Of a stretch of DNA of 64,000 nt, positions 26,594-35,377 are shown piece by piece. Position numbers and translations under genes: made by a program. Under the pieces are notes generated by a model. That model was not told the origin of the DNA and ran no database searches. It saw nothing but the letters and a program-made list of their open reading frames with translations. Position 1 is the first letter of the stretch. The number at the start of each line of letters is the position of its first letter. The stretch is from Paracoccus onubensis (GTDB lineage Bacteria; Pseudomonadota; Alphaproteobacteria; Rhodobacterales; Rhodobacteraceae): contig NZ_QZCG01000011.1 of the NCBI RefSeq assembly GCF_003591515.1, forward strand, positions 124,001-188,000, read 5' to 3'.

Positions 26594-26640
26594 GGCGGCC
26601 GGTTCTTCCGATCACACCGTTCTGATACTGATAGCCCTGC

Positions 26641-27444
26641 CTAGACCGCCAGACCTTCTGTCGTGGCAAAGAACATTGCTTGGGACACGGCCGAACGTAC
26701 CTGTTCCTCGGTATAGGGTTTCGGGATCAGGAAGGCCGGCTCGGGTCTGTCGCCGGTCAGCAACCGATCCGGGAAGGCGGTGATGAAGATCACCGGCAGA
26801 TCCCCCAGATTGTTCAGCAGGTCGTTCACGGCGTCTATCCCGGAAGAGCCATCCGCAAGCTGGATATCCGCCAGGATAAGATCGGGACGCTCTTTACCGG
26901 CCAGCTCAAGCGCGGCGGAATGCGTGCGGGCGATGCCCGTTACCTCGTGGCCCATTGCCTGCGCGATACCCCTGAGATCCATGGCGATGATCGTCTCATC
27001 CTCGATCACCATGACCCGGCCGGCGACCGCGCCGCTCATTTCATTCAATGCGATCCCGACCAGTTCTTCAGCTTCGGGCTGACTGATATCCATGACCCGG
27101 GCGATCTGGTCGTAGCGCAGTTCTTCGATCGTCCGCAAAAGCAGGGCTTCGCGGGAATTCGGCGTCAGCTTGCGCAGCCGTGCCTGTGCGGCCTTCTCGC
27201 GAATCGTGGCCCCGGCGTCATCCACCGGCTCGCCGGAGCTTTGCCATATTGCATGAAAGGCGCGGAAAAGGCCGATTCGGATCTCGGTCTCGCCCTCCAT
27301 GATCGATCGATCCGTCAGGATCGCCTCCAGCGTTGCGGCAGCATAATTGTCGCCCGCGTGCTGACTGCCGGTCAGCGCACGCGCATAGCGGCGCAGATAC
27401 GGGAGTTCGCGTCCCACGGATTGAGCCAGTTTTTCAGCGGACAT
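26641..27444 (-). CDS. phyR: General stress response regulator PhyR
   Basis: The 267-residue response regulator combines an N-terminal sigma-factor-like domain (regions 2 and 4, about residues 5-135) and a C-terminal receiver domain (about 141-262). The receiver has the acidic pair Glu148/Asp149, phospho-acceptor Asp193 (LILADIQLADG), the conserved Thr in ITAFP and Lys in IPKPYTEEQV. When phosphorylated, its sigma-like domain sequesters NepR and frees EcfG (partner switching known in alphaproteobacteria). It is divergent from nepR-ecfG with a 96-bp gap. Confidence 0.95.
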   Translation of the reverse strand: MSAEKLAQSVGRELPYLRRYARALTGSQHAGDNYAAATLEAILTDRSIMEGETEIRIGLFRAFHAIWQSSGEPVDDAGATIREKAAQARLRKLTPNSREALLLRTIEELRYDQIARVMDISQPEAEELVGIALNEMSGAVAGRVMVIEDETIIAMDLRGIAQAMGHEVTGIARTHSAALELAGKERPDLILADIQLADGSSGIDAVNDLLNNLGDLPVIFITAFPDRLLTGDRPEPAFLIPKPYTEEQVRSAVSQAMFFATTEGLAV

Positions 27445-27476
27445 TGCAGTCTATCCTCGATTTTCGCATGTTGGGC

Positions 27477-27502
27477 GGAACCATTTCCTATTCCTACAGG
27501 TT
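27477..27502 (+). promoter_or_regulatory. Predicted EcfG-dependent promoter upstream of nepR
   Basis: GGAAC at 27477-27481 followed after 17 bp by GGTT at 27499-27502, close to the known EcfG consensus (GGAAC-N16/17-CGTT). It lies 38 bp before the nepR ATG and would give autoregulation of nepR-ecfG. Confidence 0.65.
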
Positions 27503-27540
27503 GGAAGGGGGGCGCACAAGATTACCGGGGCTGACGAAAG

Positions 27541-27687
27541 ATGACACCTAAGCGAGAAAATGACCCTAGGGATGCGATCGAGAAACAGATCGATGAAAAC
27601 CTGAGGCGGGTGTATGAAGAGGACAGCACCGAACAGATCCCGGACCGATTTCTGGAATTGCTGCAAAAACTGCGCGAGCAGGAGTAA
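27541..27687 (+). CDS. nepR: Anti-sigma factor NepR
   Basis: A 48-codon gene. The product has the NepR core: IEKQIDENLRRVYEED, then PDRFLELLQKL, the two helices that hold EcfG and that PhyR captures. The acidic N-terminal extension is short, as in compact NepR proteins. The stop is three bases before the ecfG ATG and the ecfG ribosome site (GGAG) is inside the end of nepR, so translation is coupled. Position between phyR and ecfG is the usual one. Its shortness makes it easy to miss. Confidence 0.9.
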   Translation: MTPKRENDPRDAIEKQIDENLRRVYEEDSTEQIPDRFLELLQKLREQE

Positions 27688-27690
27688 CAT

Positions 27691-28290
27691 ATGGCACCTG
27701 CCGACAAATCCGGCGGTGAGCACAGCGATGCTTCCGCCCAGTCCGATCCGCGCGACGAACTGGTCAGCCATCTTCCGGCGCTAAGGGCATTTGCCCTTTC
27801 GCTTACCCGCGAAAGTGCGTCCGCCGATGACCTGGTGCAGGACACCATCGTCAAAGCGTGGACAAATATGGATAAATTTCAAGCCGGTACGAATTTGCGG
27901 GCCTGGCTGTTCACAATTCTGCGCAACACGTTCTATTCGGCCCGGCGCAAGACCAAGCGGGAAGTCAGTGATAGCGACGGACTTTATGCCGCCCGGCTCT
28001 CGACCCGCCCGGATCATGACGGGCGCCTTGCCCTGCGGGATTTCCGCGCCGCGTTCGAACAACTGCCCGATGAACAACGAGAGGCATTGATTCTGGTTGG
28101 CGCATCGGGTTTCTCTTATGAAGAAGTCGCCGATATGACTGGCGTGGCTATCGGAACCGTGAAGTCCCGCGCCAATCGCGGTCGGCGTAAACTGGCGGAA
28201 CTTCTGCATCTGGGAGAGAACGAAGAGTTGAACATGAATGATCAGGTCACTCTTGCCGTCATGGCGCCGAATCATCCTGTCCGCCGCTAA
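27691..28290 (+). CDS. ecfG: ECF sigma factor EcfG (general stress response)
   Basis: A 199-residue ECF15-type sigma factor. Region 2: LPALRAFALSLTRESASADDLVQDTIVKAWTNMDKFQAGTNLRAWLFTILRNTFYS; region 4: LPDEQREALILVGASGFSYEEVADMTGVAIGTVKSRANRGRRKL. EcfG is released from NepR by phospho-PhyR and transcribes the general stress regulon from GGAAC...GTT promoters. It is followed by the histidine kinase gene 12 bp downstream. Confidence 0.93.
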   Translation: MAPADKSGGEHSDASAQSDPRDELVSHLPALRAFALSLTRESASADDLVQDTIVKAWTNMDKFQAGTNLRAWLFTILRNTFYSARRKTKREVSDSDGLYAARLSTRPDHDGRLALRDFRAAFEQLPDEQREALILVGASGFSYEEVADMTGVAIGTVKSRANRGRRKLAELLHLGENEELNMNDQVTLAVMAPNHPVRR

Positions 28291-28302
28291 ATCGGTCTGT
28301 AG

Positions 28303-30099
28303 GTGTTACTTCAGCGTCTGACCGAACGGTTGAGTTTCACCAAGCGGCTGGGCTTCCGGCTTGGCACATTGCTTTCGGTTGCGATCCTCCCCGTCGGGCT
28401 GATGTCGCTGGTCCAGAACCTGAATCTTTCGCAAGAGGCCGATCGCAGCGCAGAGATCGCATTGCTGGGCCGCACCGCCTCGGCCGCGGCGGGGGAACGG
28501 GCCTTGCTGCAAAGCGCATTGGGATCGGCGGATGCTCTGGGTCCGGCGGTTCTGGATGCGCTTGATCAAAAGCGCGGCTGCGCGGATCTTATGCAGAATT
28601 TCATCGAACGAAGCGCGACCTATATTTATGTCGGCTTTGTGCCCATGAATGGTCTCAGCACTTGCCATTCGCGTTCGGGCATGGCCGAGGTCATGGATAT
28701 GCGCAAATCCCCGGCCTACGAGAAATTCATCGCCGAACCGGGCACGTTGGTCACTTCGGTAGATGACGCATTCGGCTCCGAGCGCTCGATGGTGCTGGTG
28801 ATGCAGCCGCTATATCGCGATCGGGACCTGTTGGGATATGTCTCTGTCGGCCTGACGCATGAATTGCTGCGTTCGACCCATTCGATCGGTTTCGGTACCG
28901 AAGGCGCAAGGATCGCAACCTTCAATCATCGCGGAGAAATCCTGACCGCTGATCGTGGCGAAGGAGATAACGCGACGGATATCCTTCCGCAGGGCGTTAA
29001 GCTGGTCAGCCTTCTGTCACGGACAGAGACAACGTTCCGCGATTATTCAAATACCGGTGAATCGCGGGTCTTCACCGTCGTTCCGGTTGTGCCTGGCCTT
29101 GTATACGCATTGGGAAGCTGGAGTCCGAAGATTGCCGGTATCGGGTTCCTGCAGCTTTCGCGGTTTGGCGCGGTGGTACTTCCCATCATCCTTTGGCTGA
29201 TCTCATTGGCGGTGGCTTATTTCGCGGTTTTCCGTCTGGTCCTGCGCCATATCAGCGAATTGCGTGGCCAGATGCGCCGCTTTGCAATTGGCAGCCGGCA
29301 TCAGGCGCCGCGTGTTCTGACAGAGGCGCCAACCGAGATCGCCGATGTCAGCCAGACATTTCATAATATGGCCCGAATCCTGATTCGCGACGAAGAAGCG
29401 ATGGAGCAGGCAGTGGCCGAAAAGACGGTGCTTCTGAAAGAACTGCATCACCGGGTGAAGAACAATCTTCAGCTCATCGGGTCGATCATCAACATGCAAA
29501 GCCGGATGATCGCGGATAACGATGCCAAACGGGTTTTACGCTCGGTTCAGGACCGGGTGGCAGCGCTGGCCACGATCTACCGGAACCTCTATCAGGCCGA
29601 GCATCTCGACGCGGTAGAGGCCGACCGCCTGCTGGGCGATATCATCAACCAGATGGTGAATGTATCGCTTGAGCCCGGTTCGAATCTCAGGGTTGAAACC
29701 GAACTCGAACCGGTAACGCTGCTGCCGGATCAGGCTGTTCCGTTGTCGCTGCTTGCGACTGAAGCCTTTACCAATGCTTTGAAATACGCCGGAAAACCAG
29801 ACGACGACAGTCAGGCATGGGTGCGCGTCGGTCTTACCAGTGACGGTGGTTCAAACGGTGTTCTGGAAATCGTGAATTCGATAGGTCAACGCGAAAACGA
29901 AGCCGAGGGAACAGGGCTGGGCAGTCAGTTGATCGAGGCATTCGCCACACAGTTGCAGGGTGAACCGGTTTTCGGCGAAGACGGAGACACCTTTGTCATG
30001 CGGCTGCCCTTCCGGATCGAATTGCCCAAGCCAGACCAATTGCCCGACAACACCAATATCGTGCTGACATCAGCGGCACGCGAAGGCGCGAAACATTAA
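28303..30099 (+). CDS. Membrane histidine kinase of the HisKA_2/HWE type, probable PhyR kinase
   Basis: The 598-residue sensor kinase starts at a GTG (residue 1) 12 bp after ecfG. Helix 1 is about residues 17-38 and helix 2 about 288-312, bracketing a large periplasmic sensor region. A HAMP-like linker precedes the HisKA_2 box LLKELHHRVKNNLQLIGSI with the His pair 382-383, then a HATPase_c domain (ATEAFTNALKYA; GTGLGSQLIEAF). This class typically phosphorylates PhyR, and the location in the phyR-nepR-ecfG locus supports that. The ligand is unknown. A 166-bp gap without a clear signal follows. Confidence 0.88.
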   Translation: MLLQRLTERLSFTKRLGFRLGTLLSVAILPVGLMSLVQNLNLSQEADRSAEIALLGRTASAAAGERALLQSALGSADALGPAVLDALDQKRGCADLMQNFIERSATYIYVGFVPMNGLSTCHSRSGMAEVMDMRKSPAYEKFIAEPGTLVTSVDDAFGSERSMVLVMQPLYRDRDLLGYVSVGLTHELLRSTHSIGFGTEGARIATFNHRGEILTADRGEGDNATDILPQGVKLVSLLSRTETTFRDYSNTGESRVFTVVPVVPGLVYALGSWSPKIAGIGFLQLSRFGAVVLPIILWLISLAVAYFAVFRLVLRHISELRGQMRRFAIGSRHQAPRVLTEAPTEIADVSQTFHNMARILIRDEEAMEQAVAEKTVLLKELHHRVKNNLQLIGSIINMQSRMIADNDAKRVLRSVQDRVAALATIYRNLYQAEHLDAVEADRLLGDIINQMVNVSLEPGSNLRVETELEPVTLLPDQAVPLSLLATEAFTNALKYAGKPDDDSQAWVRVGLTSDGGSNGVLEIVNSIGQRENEAEGTGLGSQLIEAFATQLQGEPVFGEDGDTFVMRLPFRIELPKPDQLPDNTNIVLTSAAREGAKH

Positions 30100-30265
30100 C
30101 CGCAATGTTTCCTGTCGTATGAAGTCATATTCCGCACCCTGAAATAGCCAGACGCTGCTTTCCGGCAGAAGATCCTGCGCTTTGCCTGCTCGGCTTACGC
30201 GATCAATTGCGCTTTGAGTAAGCTTGCCTGCTTGCGCCTGCCCGCTGCCGGTCTATCTTGTAGGC

Positions 30266-30964
30266 ATGGATACAAATGGCGAACGTGGCTATAATCTTGA
30301 AACCGGCGAGGGGCTGATGGCCTGTCCTCGCTGCGATGCGCTTCATATCGAAGAAGAACTTATCGCCGGTGAAACGGCCCGCTGCATTCGCTGCGGAACG
30401 GTTCTTGCCAATCCACGCGGCGGCGCGTTCCTTCAGCTTATCGCTTTGGCCTTTACGACGATGGTTCTGATGGTCGGCGCGATGTTCTTTCCCTTTCTGG
30501 AAATCTCGCGGATGGGTTTCGGCAATGCGACCTCGCTTTTCGGTGTGGCGCTTTCCTTTGCCGATGGCGTGTTGCTGCCGCTGGTGCTGGCGGTTCTGCT
30601 GATGATTGTCGGATTGCCGGTGCTGCGTTCGTTCCTGCTGCTTTATACGCTGGTTCCACTGGCACAGGGCCGTCCTGCCCGTCGTCATGCTGCCACGGCT
30701 TTTCGCCTGTCGGAGCATCTGCGCCCGTGGTCGATGGCCGAGATTTTCGTCATCGGTACCTCGGTCGCCCTGGTCAAGGTTGCCGGTTTGGCCAGCGTAC
30801 ATCTTGGTCCGGCCTTCTGGGCATTCTGTGCGTTGATCTTTGTCAATATCGCGTCGCGGGGTTTCATGTGTCAGACTACCATCTGGGACGCGATCGAAGA
30901 CAGCGGCGTGAAGACGGATGGCCGGGAAATGGCTGAAACGCCAAAACCCGGCATATCCACATGA
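30266..30964 (+). CDS. Paraquat-inducible protein A-like, first copy
   Basis: A 232-residue inner-membrane protein of the PqiA family: an N-terminal zinc-ribbon-like CPRC...CIRCG segment (about residues 18-42), then four hydrophobic helices. The ATG at 30266 is taken; an upstream frame from 30224 lacks a plausible beginning. PqiA works with PqiB/PqiC in the MCE-type lipid-trafficking bridge of the envelope. The stop overlaps the second pqiA-like gene by ATGA. In E. coli PqiA is one protein with two such halves; here the halves are separate genes. Confidence 0.85.
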   Translation: MDTNGERGYNLETGEGLMACPRCDALHIEEELIAGETARCIRCGTVLANPRGGAFLQLIALAFTTMVLMVGAMFFPFLEISRMGFGNATSLFGVALSFADGVLLPLVLAVLLMIVGLPVLRSFLLLYTLVPLAQGRPARRHAATAFRLSEHLRPWSMAEIFVIGTSVALVKVAGLASVHLGPAFWAFCALIFVNIASRGFMCQTTIWDAIEDSGVKTDGREMAETPKPGIST

Positions 30965-31656
30965 ATGGCGAAACCTCAAACAACCATGATGCCCGTCCGG
31001 TGCTGACGGCACATCGGGCAGGTCTGATCGGGTGCCATAGCTGCGGGCGGGTCTGGCCCACGGATCACGCCAGATGCGAGCGTTGCGGTGAAACACTTAC
31101 TCCGCCCGATCGCAGGCGGCTTCAGTTTGTCTGGGCGTGGCTGGCAGCGGGGATCATCACCTATATTCCCGCGAATGTCTTTCCGATGATGAGCACGCAG
31201 ACCTTTGCGGGCCTCCAGGGCAGCTCCGAGGCGACGATTCTGGAGGGCGTGGTGGAACTGATCCATCATGGTAGCTACGATATCGCGGCCATCGTATTCG
31301 TGGCCTCGGTCGTGGTGCCGATTGCCAAATTCGTGGCCATTTCCTGGCTGGCGCTTGTTGCCGGTCGTCCCGCGACTGTCGAACAGGCGCATGTCAGGCT
31401 GAAAGTATATGAAGTTGTCGAATTCATCGGACGCTGGTCCATGATCGATGTGTTCGTGGTGGCGATCCTTTCGGCACTGGTGCAATTGGGCTTCGTCGCG
31501 TCGATTCATCCGGGACCGGCGGCGGTTTCTTTTGCCTTGTCAGTTGCTTTTACGATGCTTTCTGCGCAAAGTTTCGATCCAAGGCTGATCTGGCGGGGGC
31601 TTCCCCTCCGCAGCCGGAGTGACGGTAAAGATGTGCAGGAAACACGGGCAGAATGA
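30961..31656 (+). CDS. Paraquat-inducible protein A-like, second copy
   Basis: A 231-residue PqiA-type membrane protein: zinc-ribbon-like CHSCGRVW...CERCG near residues 20-40, hydrophobic segments with YIPANVFPMMSTQTF, a family signature, and GRWSMIDVFVVAILSALVQLGF. It corresponds to the second half of E. coli PqiA. It overlaps the first copy by ATGA and pqiB by ATGA, so all four genes should be translated together. Confidence 0.87.
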   Translation: MNGETSNNHDARPVLTAHRAGLIGCHSCGRVWPTDHARCERCGETLTPPDRRRLQFVWAWLAAGIITYIPANVFPMMSTQTFAGLQGSSEATILEGVVELIHHGSYDIAAIVFVASVVVPIAKFVAISWLALVAGRPATVEQAHVRLKVYEVVEFIGRWSMIDVFVVAILSALVQLGFVASIHPGPAAVSFALSVAFTMLSAQSFDPRLIWRGLPLRSRSDGKDVQETRAE

Positions 31657-33713
31657 GCGATACCCAAGGTCCGATCAAACCGGCAAGCCCGGTGCGTAAA
31701 ACTGCGGCACGGGCAGCGCAGGCCGGTGTCAATATCGTATGGCTGGTGCCAATTCTGGCGCTGGTCGTGACGCTTGGCGTTGCATGGAATTCCTATGCCA
31801 ATCGTGGTGCCCTGATCGAGGTTGAGTTTGCCGATGCGACCGGCATCACGCCCGGGGAAACCGCCTTGCGCTTCCGCGAGATTACCGTTGGACAGGTTGA
31901 ATCGGTCAGGTTCACACCGGATCTTTCCAAGGTCAGCGTTCAGATCCGTATCGATTCCGATGTGGCGCAATATATCGACGATCAGGCCAGTTTCTGGATC
32001 GTCCGCCCTCAGGTGACGGCTCAAGGGGTTACCCGGCTTGATACCGTGCTGTCGGGGGCGTTCATCGAGGGTTACTGGGATTCCGAGGTTTCTACCCGGG
32101 AAACGCATTTCACCGGACTCGAACGCCCTCCGCTGGTCCGCAGCGATGCCGAGGGAAGCTGGATCGTTCTGCGAATGACAAATGCCGATGGGATCTCGGA
32201 GGGTGCGCCGATCCTGTATCACGGGGTTCAGGTCGGCCAGATGGACAATATCCGCCTGGCCGAGGATGGCTCGGACATGGTGGTTGCCAATGCCTTTGTC
32301 GAGGCACCGCATGACAAGCGTCTGACGACTGCGACAACCTTCTGGGATACGTCGGGTTTCTCGCTTTCCCTGGGCACGAGCGGGGTATCGTTCAATGTTA
32401 ACTCTCTTGCGTCACTGCTGCAGGGCGGCGTTGCCTTTGACACGCTAGCCTCTGGTGGCAGGCAGGTCGAGACGGGGCAGGTCTTTACCGTCTACCCCGA
32501 TGAAGACACCGCCAGAAGCAACATGTTCATCGAGGATCAGTCCGAACAGCTTCATCTGAATGTGCTGGTGGATAATTCCGTTTCCGGTCTTTCCAAAGGC
32601 TCGGACGTTCAGTTCTTCGGGCTCAAAGTCGGCACGGTCACCAATATTTCCGTTTTCGTGCAAGAGCCGGATAACGAGGATATGCCGCCGGTCACTCTGC
32701 AAAGGGTAACGATCGCGGTTTCGCCCAGCAGGCTGGGGCTGGATACCGATGCGACGCCCGAGGATGCGCTTGAATTCCTGCAGGATTCGGTTCAGTCGGG
32801 CCTTCGCGCCCGGGTTGCCAGCACCGGCTTCTTCGGCAGTGCCCTGATGATCGAGCTGGTCAATATTCCGACCGCACCCGCGGCCGAGATCGATATGGAC
32901 GCCAAACCCTACCCGATCGTTCCTGCGGTCGAGGGAGATCTGTCCAACTTCACGCAAACCGCCGAAGGATTCATGAACCGTATCGGTGATCTGCCGATCG
33001 AACAGGTGCTGGTATCCGCGACCGACATGATGGACAGCATCACCGCAATCGCCAGCGCACCGGATACGAGGGCAATTCCCGAAACTCTGCGCAAAACCAT
33101 TGACGAGGCACAGACGGCCCTGATCGATGTCACGACGATCACGAAAGAGCTTCGTGAAAGCGGCGCGGCAAAGAATATGGGCACCATGGTCGACGAGGCA
33201 ACCGCGGCCTTCATATCCGTCCAGGAGGCTGCTGACGAAGTCCCTGCAATGGTGGAAGAAATCGATCAGATTGCCGCGAAGATCAACGAGGTGGATTTCG
33301 CGGCCATCGGCACTCAGGCAGAGGGCATATTGGCGGATCTCCGGGCGATGCTTGGCAGCGAGGATGCCGAAGCATTGCCGCGCAATCTGTCCAATACGCT
33401 TGAAGCCGCCGCGGGGCTGCTGAACGACCTGCGGGACGGCAATGCCACCGAAAGCCTGAACAGCGCGTTGAATTCGGCAAGTGTCGCCGCCGACGAAATC
33501 GCGAAAGCCGTTCAGGATCTGCCCGAACTGATCCAACGTCTGCAAGCCACCGCGGCGCGTGCCGATGCGGTTCTTGCGGCATATGGCAACCGTTCGGCAT
33601 TCAATACCGAGGCCATCAACATGCTGCGCGAATTGCGCCGGGCGACGGAATCATTTGGCTCTCTGGCCCGCATGATCGAACGTAATCCGCGCGCCTTCAT
33701 TCTGGGACGATGA
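31653..33713 (+). CDS. pqiB: PqiB-type MCE-domain protein
   Basis: The 686-residue protein has one N-terminal membrane anchor (about residues 24-45, VNIVWLVPILALVVTLGVAW) and three MCE domains, roughly 45-135, 155-245 and 280-390 (for example GALIEVEFADATGITPGETALRFREITVGQVESV). The long C-terminal part (about 420-686) is helical with coiled-coil-like heptads, which in PqiB forms a periplasm-spanning needle. It should carry lipids between membranes with the PqiA proteins and PqiC. Overlap with the previous gene is ATGA; pqiC starts one base after. Confidence 0.9.
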   Translation: MSDTQGPIKPASPVRKTAARAAQAGVNIVWLVPILALVVTLGVAWNSYANRGALIEVEFADATGITPGETALRFREITVGQVESVRFTPDLSKVSVQIRIDSDVAQYIDDQASFWIVRPQVTAQGVTRLDTVLSGAFIEGYWDSEVSTRETHFTGLERPPLVRSDAEGSWIVLRMTNADGISEGAPILYHGVQVGQMDNIRLAEDGSDMVVANAFVEAPHDKRLTTATTFWDTSGFSLSLGTSGVSFNVNSLASLLQGGVAFDTLASGGRQVETGQVFTVYPDEDTARSNMFIEDQSEQLHLNVLVDNSVSGLSKGSDVQFFGLKVGTVTNISVFVQEPDNEDMPPVTLQRVTIAVSPSRLGLDTDATPEDALEFLQDSVQSGLRARVASTGFFGSALMIELVNIPTAPAAEIDMDAKPYPIVPAVEGDLSNFTQTAEGFMNRIGDLPIEQVLVSATDMMDSITAIASAPDTRAIPETLRKTIDEAQTALIDVTTITKELRESGAAKNMGTMVDEATAAFISVQEAADEVPAMVEEIDQIAAKINEVDFAAIGTQAEGILADLRAMLGSEDAEALPRNLSNTLEAAAGLLNDLRDGNATESLNSALNSASVAADEIAKAVQDLPELIQRLQATAARADAVLAAYGNRSAFNTEAINMLRELRRATESFGSLARMIERNPRAFILGR

Positions 33714-33714
33714 C

Positions 33715-34359
33715 ATGAATACGAAGTTTCACCCGGTGCGTATTTCCGCCCTGCTGCTGGGCATGCTGCTGACGCTGACCGCCTGTTCGAATCCAGAGAA
33801 GACCGGCAGATTCCTGATCGATCCCCCTTCCGGATCCGGACAGGTGCCGAACCGTCTGGGATCCGCAGAGCTCAAGGATGTGTCGCTGCCTGAATATGCC
33901 TCTGATCAAGAAGTGATGTGGCAGACCGAAGATGGCGCAATCCGTTCGAACCCCGACAATCTCTGGGCGGACAATCCCCAGCGCGCCTTCACCCTTGCCC
34001 TTGCGCGGGAAATCTCGGACATCTCGGGCGCGACAGTCATCGGCGAGCCCTGGCCTCTGGCCGAGCCTCCGCAGCGCGAGCTTGTCGTCCGGGTCGAAAA
34101 GGCGCTTGCGCAGGCCGATGGGATCTATCGCCTGAGCGGGCGTTATTTCGTGTCGGATCAATCCAGCGGCGGCACGAATCATGCCCGCAGCTTCGATATT
34201 TCCGTTCCGCTGCAAGGAAATCAGCCCGCCGCGATCGCGCGCGCGATGTCGCAGGCGATCGGCCAGCTTGCCGGGCAGATCGCCACTCTTGGCGGGCCGG
34301 GCCGGACGATTGCGACCAGCGCATCGCCTGATCCATTTGCACTGGACCCGATTTTCTGA
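33715..34359 (+). CDS. pqiC: PqiC-type auxiliary lipoprotein
   Basis: The 214-residue lipoprotein has a signal peptide with lipobox LTAC (Cys24), so it is lipid-anchored, probably in the outer membrane where PqiC caps the PqiB needle. The rest matches the ABC-type transport auxiliary (PqiC/DUF330) family: YRLSGRYFVSDQSSG and the C-terminal AIARAMSQAIGQLAGQIA. It follows pqiB directly. The TGA overlaps an ATG that opens a 35-codon frame (see next entry). Confidence 0.85.
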   Translation: MNTKFHPVRISALLLGMLLTLTACSNPEKTGRFLIDPPSGSGQVPNRLGSAELKDVSLPEYASDQEVMWQTEDGAIRSNPDNLWADNPQRAFTLALAREISDISGATVIGEPWPLAEPPQRELVVRVEKALAQADGIYRLSGRYFVSDQSSGGTNHARSFDISVPLQGNQPAAIARAMSQAIGQLAGQIATLGGPGRTIATSASPDPFALDPIF

Positions 34360-34466
34360 TGAACAGGCCGCTGACCCGGTTTTGCGCGGATCTGCCCTTT
34401 CGTTCGGGCGTCTCGCGCCCCATATTGCGGGCAACCGTTGATCTCAGCCGATTGGGGGCAAAATGA
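34359..34466 (+). CDS. Possible 35-codon coupled ORF between pqiC and the thioredoxin gene
   Basis: An ATG overlapping the pqiC stop (TGATG) opens a 35-codon frame, rich in Arg and Leu, that ends by overlapping the next ATG (ATGA). The double overlap is the pattern of translational coupling, so it may carry ribosomes from pqiC to the thioredoxin gene. I recognise no domain, and the gap may simply be non-coding. Confidence 0.2.
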   Translation: MNRPLTRFCADLPFRSGVSRPILRATVDLSRLGAK

Positions 34467-35377
34467 CCATGCTGTTCGATGGCGCCGATAACGCGCCACA
34501 GACTGGTGAATTCATCCGCGACGTGACCGAAGCCGATTTCATGGCCGAAGTTGTCGAGAAATCCATGGAAGTTCCGGTCGTCGTGGATTTCTGGGCGCCG
34601 TGGTGCGGCCCGTGCAAGACGCTTGGCCCACAGCTCGAGGCCGAAGTGGCGCGGCACAAAGGCCGGGTCCGCATGGCCAAGGTCAATATCGACGAAAACC
34701 AGATGATTGCCTCGCAATTGCGCGTGCAATCCGTTCCAACCGTCTATGCCTTCTTTCAGGGCCGCCCCGTGGATGCCTTTCAGGGCGCGGTTCCGCAAAG
34801 CCAGATCAAGCAATTCGTGGATAAGTTGGCAGCGCTTCCCGGTGACGACGGCGGTTTGTCCGAGGCACTTGCCGCAGCCGAGTCGATGCTTGACGAAGGC
34901 GCGGCAGGTGACGCGATCGAAACCTTTGCCGCCATTATCGGCGAAGAGCCCGAGAATGCCGAGGCCTGGGGCGGCCTGATCCGCGCGCATCTGGCAGCCG
35001 GAGACGCGGCGGCTGCCGCTTCGACATTGCAGCAGGTGCCTGCCGGAATTGCCGAATCCGCACCGGTCGAGGCCGCGAAGGCACAACTGCAACTGGCCCA
35101 GCAAGCCGAGGATGCCGGTCCTATCGGTGATCTGCAGGCGCGTGTCGAGGCGAATCCCGACGATCAGGAAGCGCGGTTGGAATATGCCAGGGCGCTTCAT
35201 GCTGCCGGTCAGGTCGAAGAGGCGGTGGATACGCTTCTGGACAGTTTCCGCCGCGACCGCGAATGGAATGATGGTGCGGCCAAGGCGCAGCTTCTGACGA
35301 TTTTCGAAAGCCTCAAGCCGAATGATCCGATTGGCCAGAAGGGCCGCCGCCGGCTTTCCTCGCTGATCTTCGCGTGA
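34463..35377 (+). CDS. Thioredoxin-fold co-chaperone, YbbN/CnoX-like
   Basis: The 304-residue cytoplasmic protein has an N-terminal thioredoxin domain with the full CGPC motif (VVDFWAPWCGPCKTLGP, about residues 44-60) and a C-terminal TPR-like region (from about 130, repeats rich in Ala/Glu). The layout equals CnoX/YbbN, chaperones that protect clients from oxidation. Alphaproteobacterial members retain CxxC, unlike E. coli YbbN, so redox activity is plausible. It overlaps the downstream Lon-N gene by ATGA. Confidence 0.88.
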   Translation: MTMLFDGADNAPQTGEFIRDVTEADFMAEVVEKSMEVPVVVDFWAPWCGPCKTLGPQLEAEVARHKGRVRMAKVNIDENQMIASQLRVQSVPTVYAFFQGRPVDAFQGAVPQSQIKQFVDKLAALPGDDGGLSEALAAAESMLDEGAAGDAIETFAAIIGEEPENAEAWGGLIRAHLAAGDAAAAASTLQQVPAGIAESAPVEAAKAQLQLAQQAEDAGPIGDLQARVEANPDDQEARLEYARALHAAGQVEEAVDTLLDSFRRDREWNDGAAKAQLLTIFESLKPNDPIGQKGRRRLSSLIFA

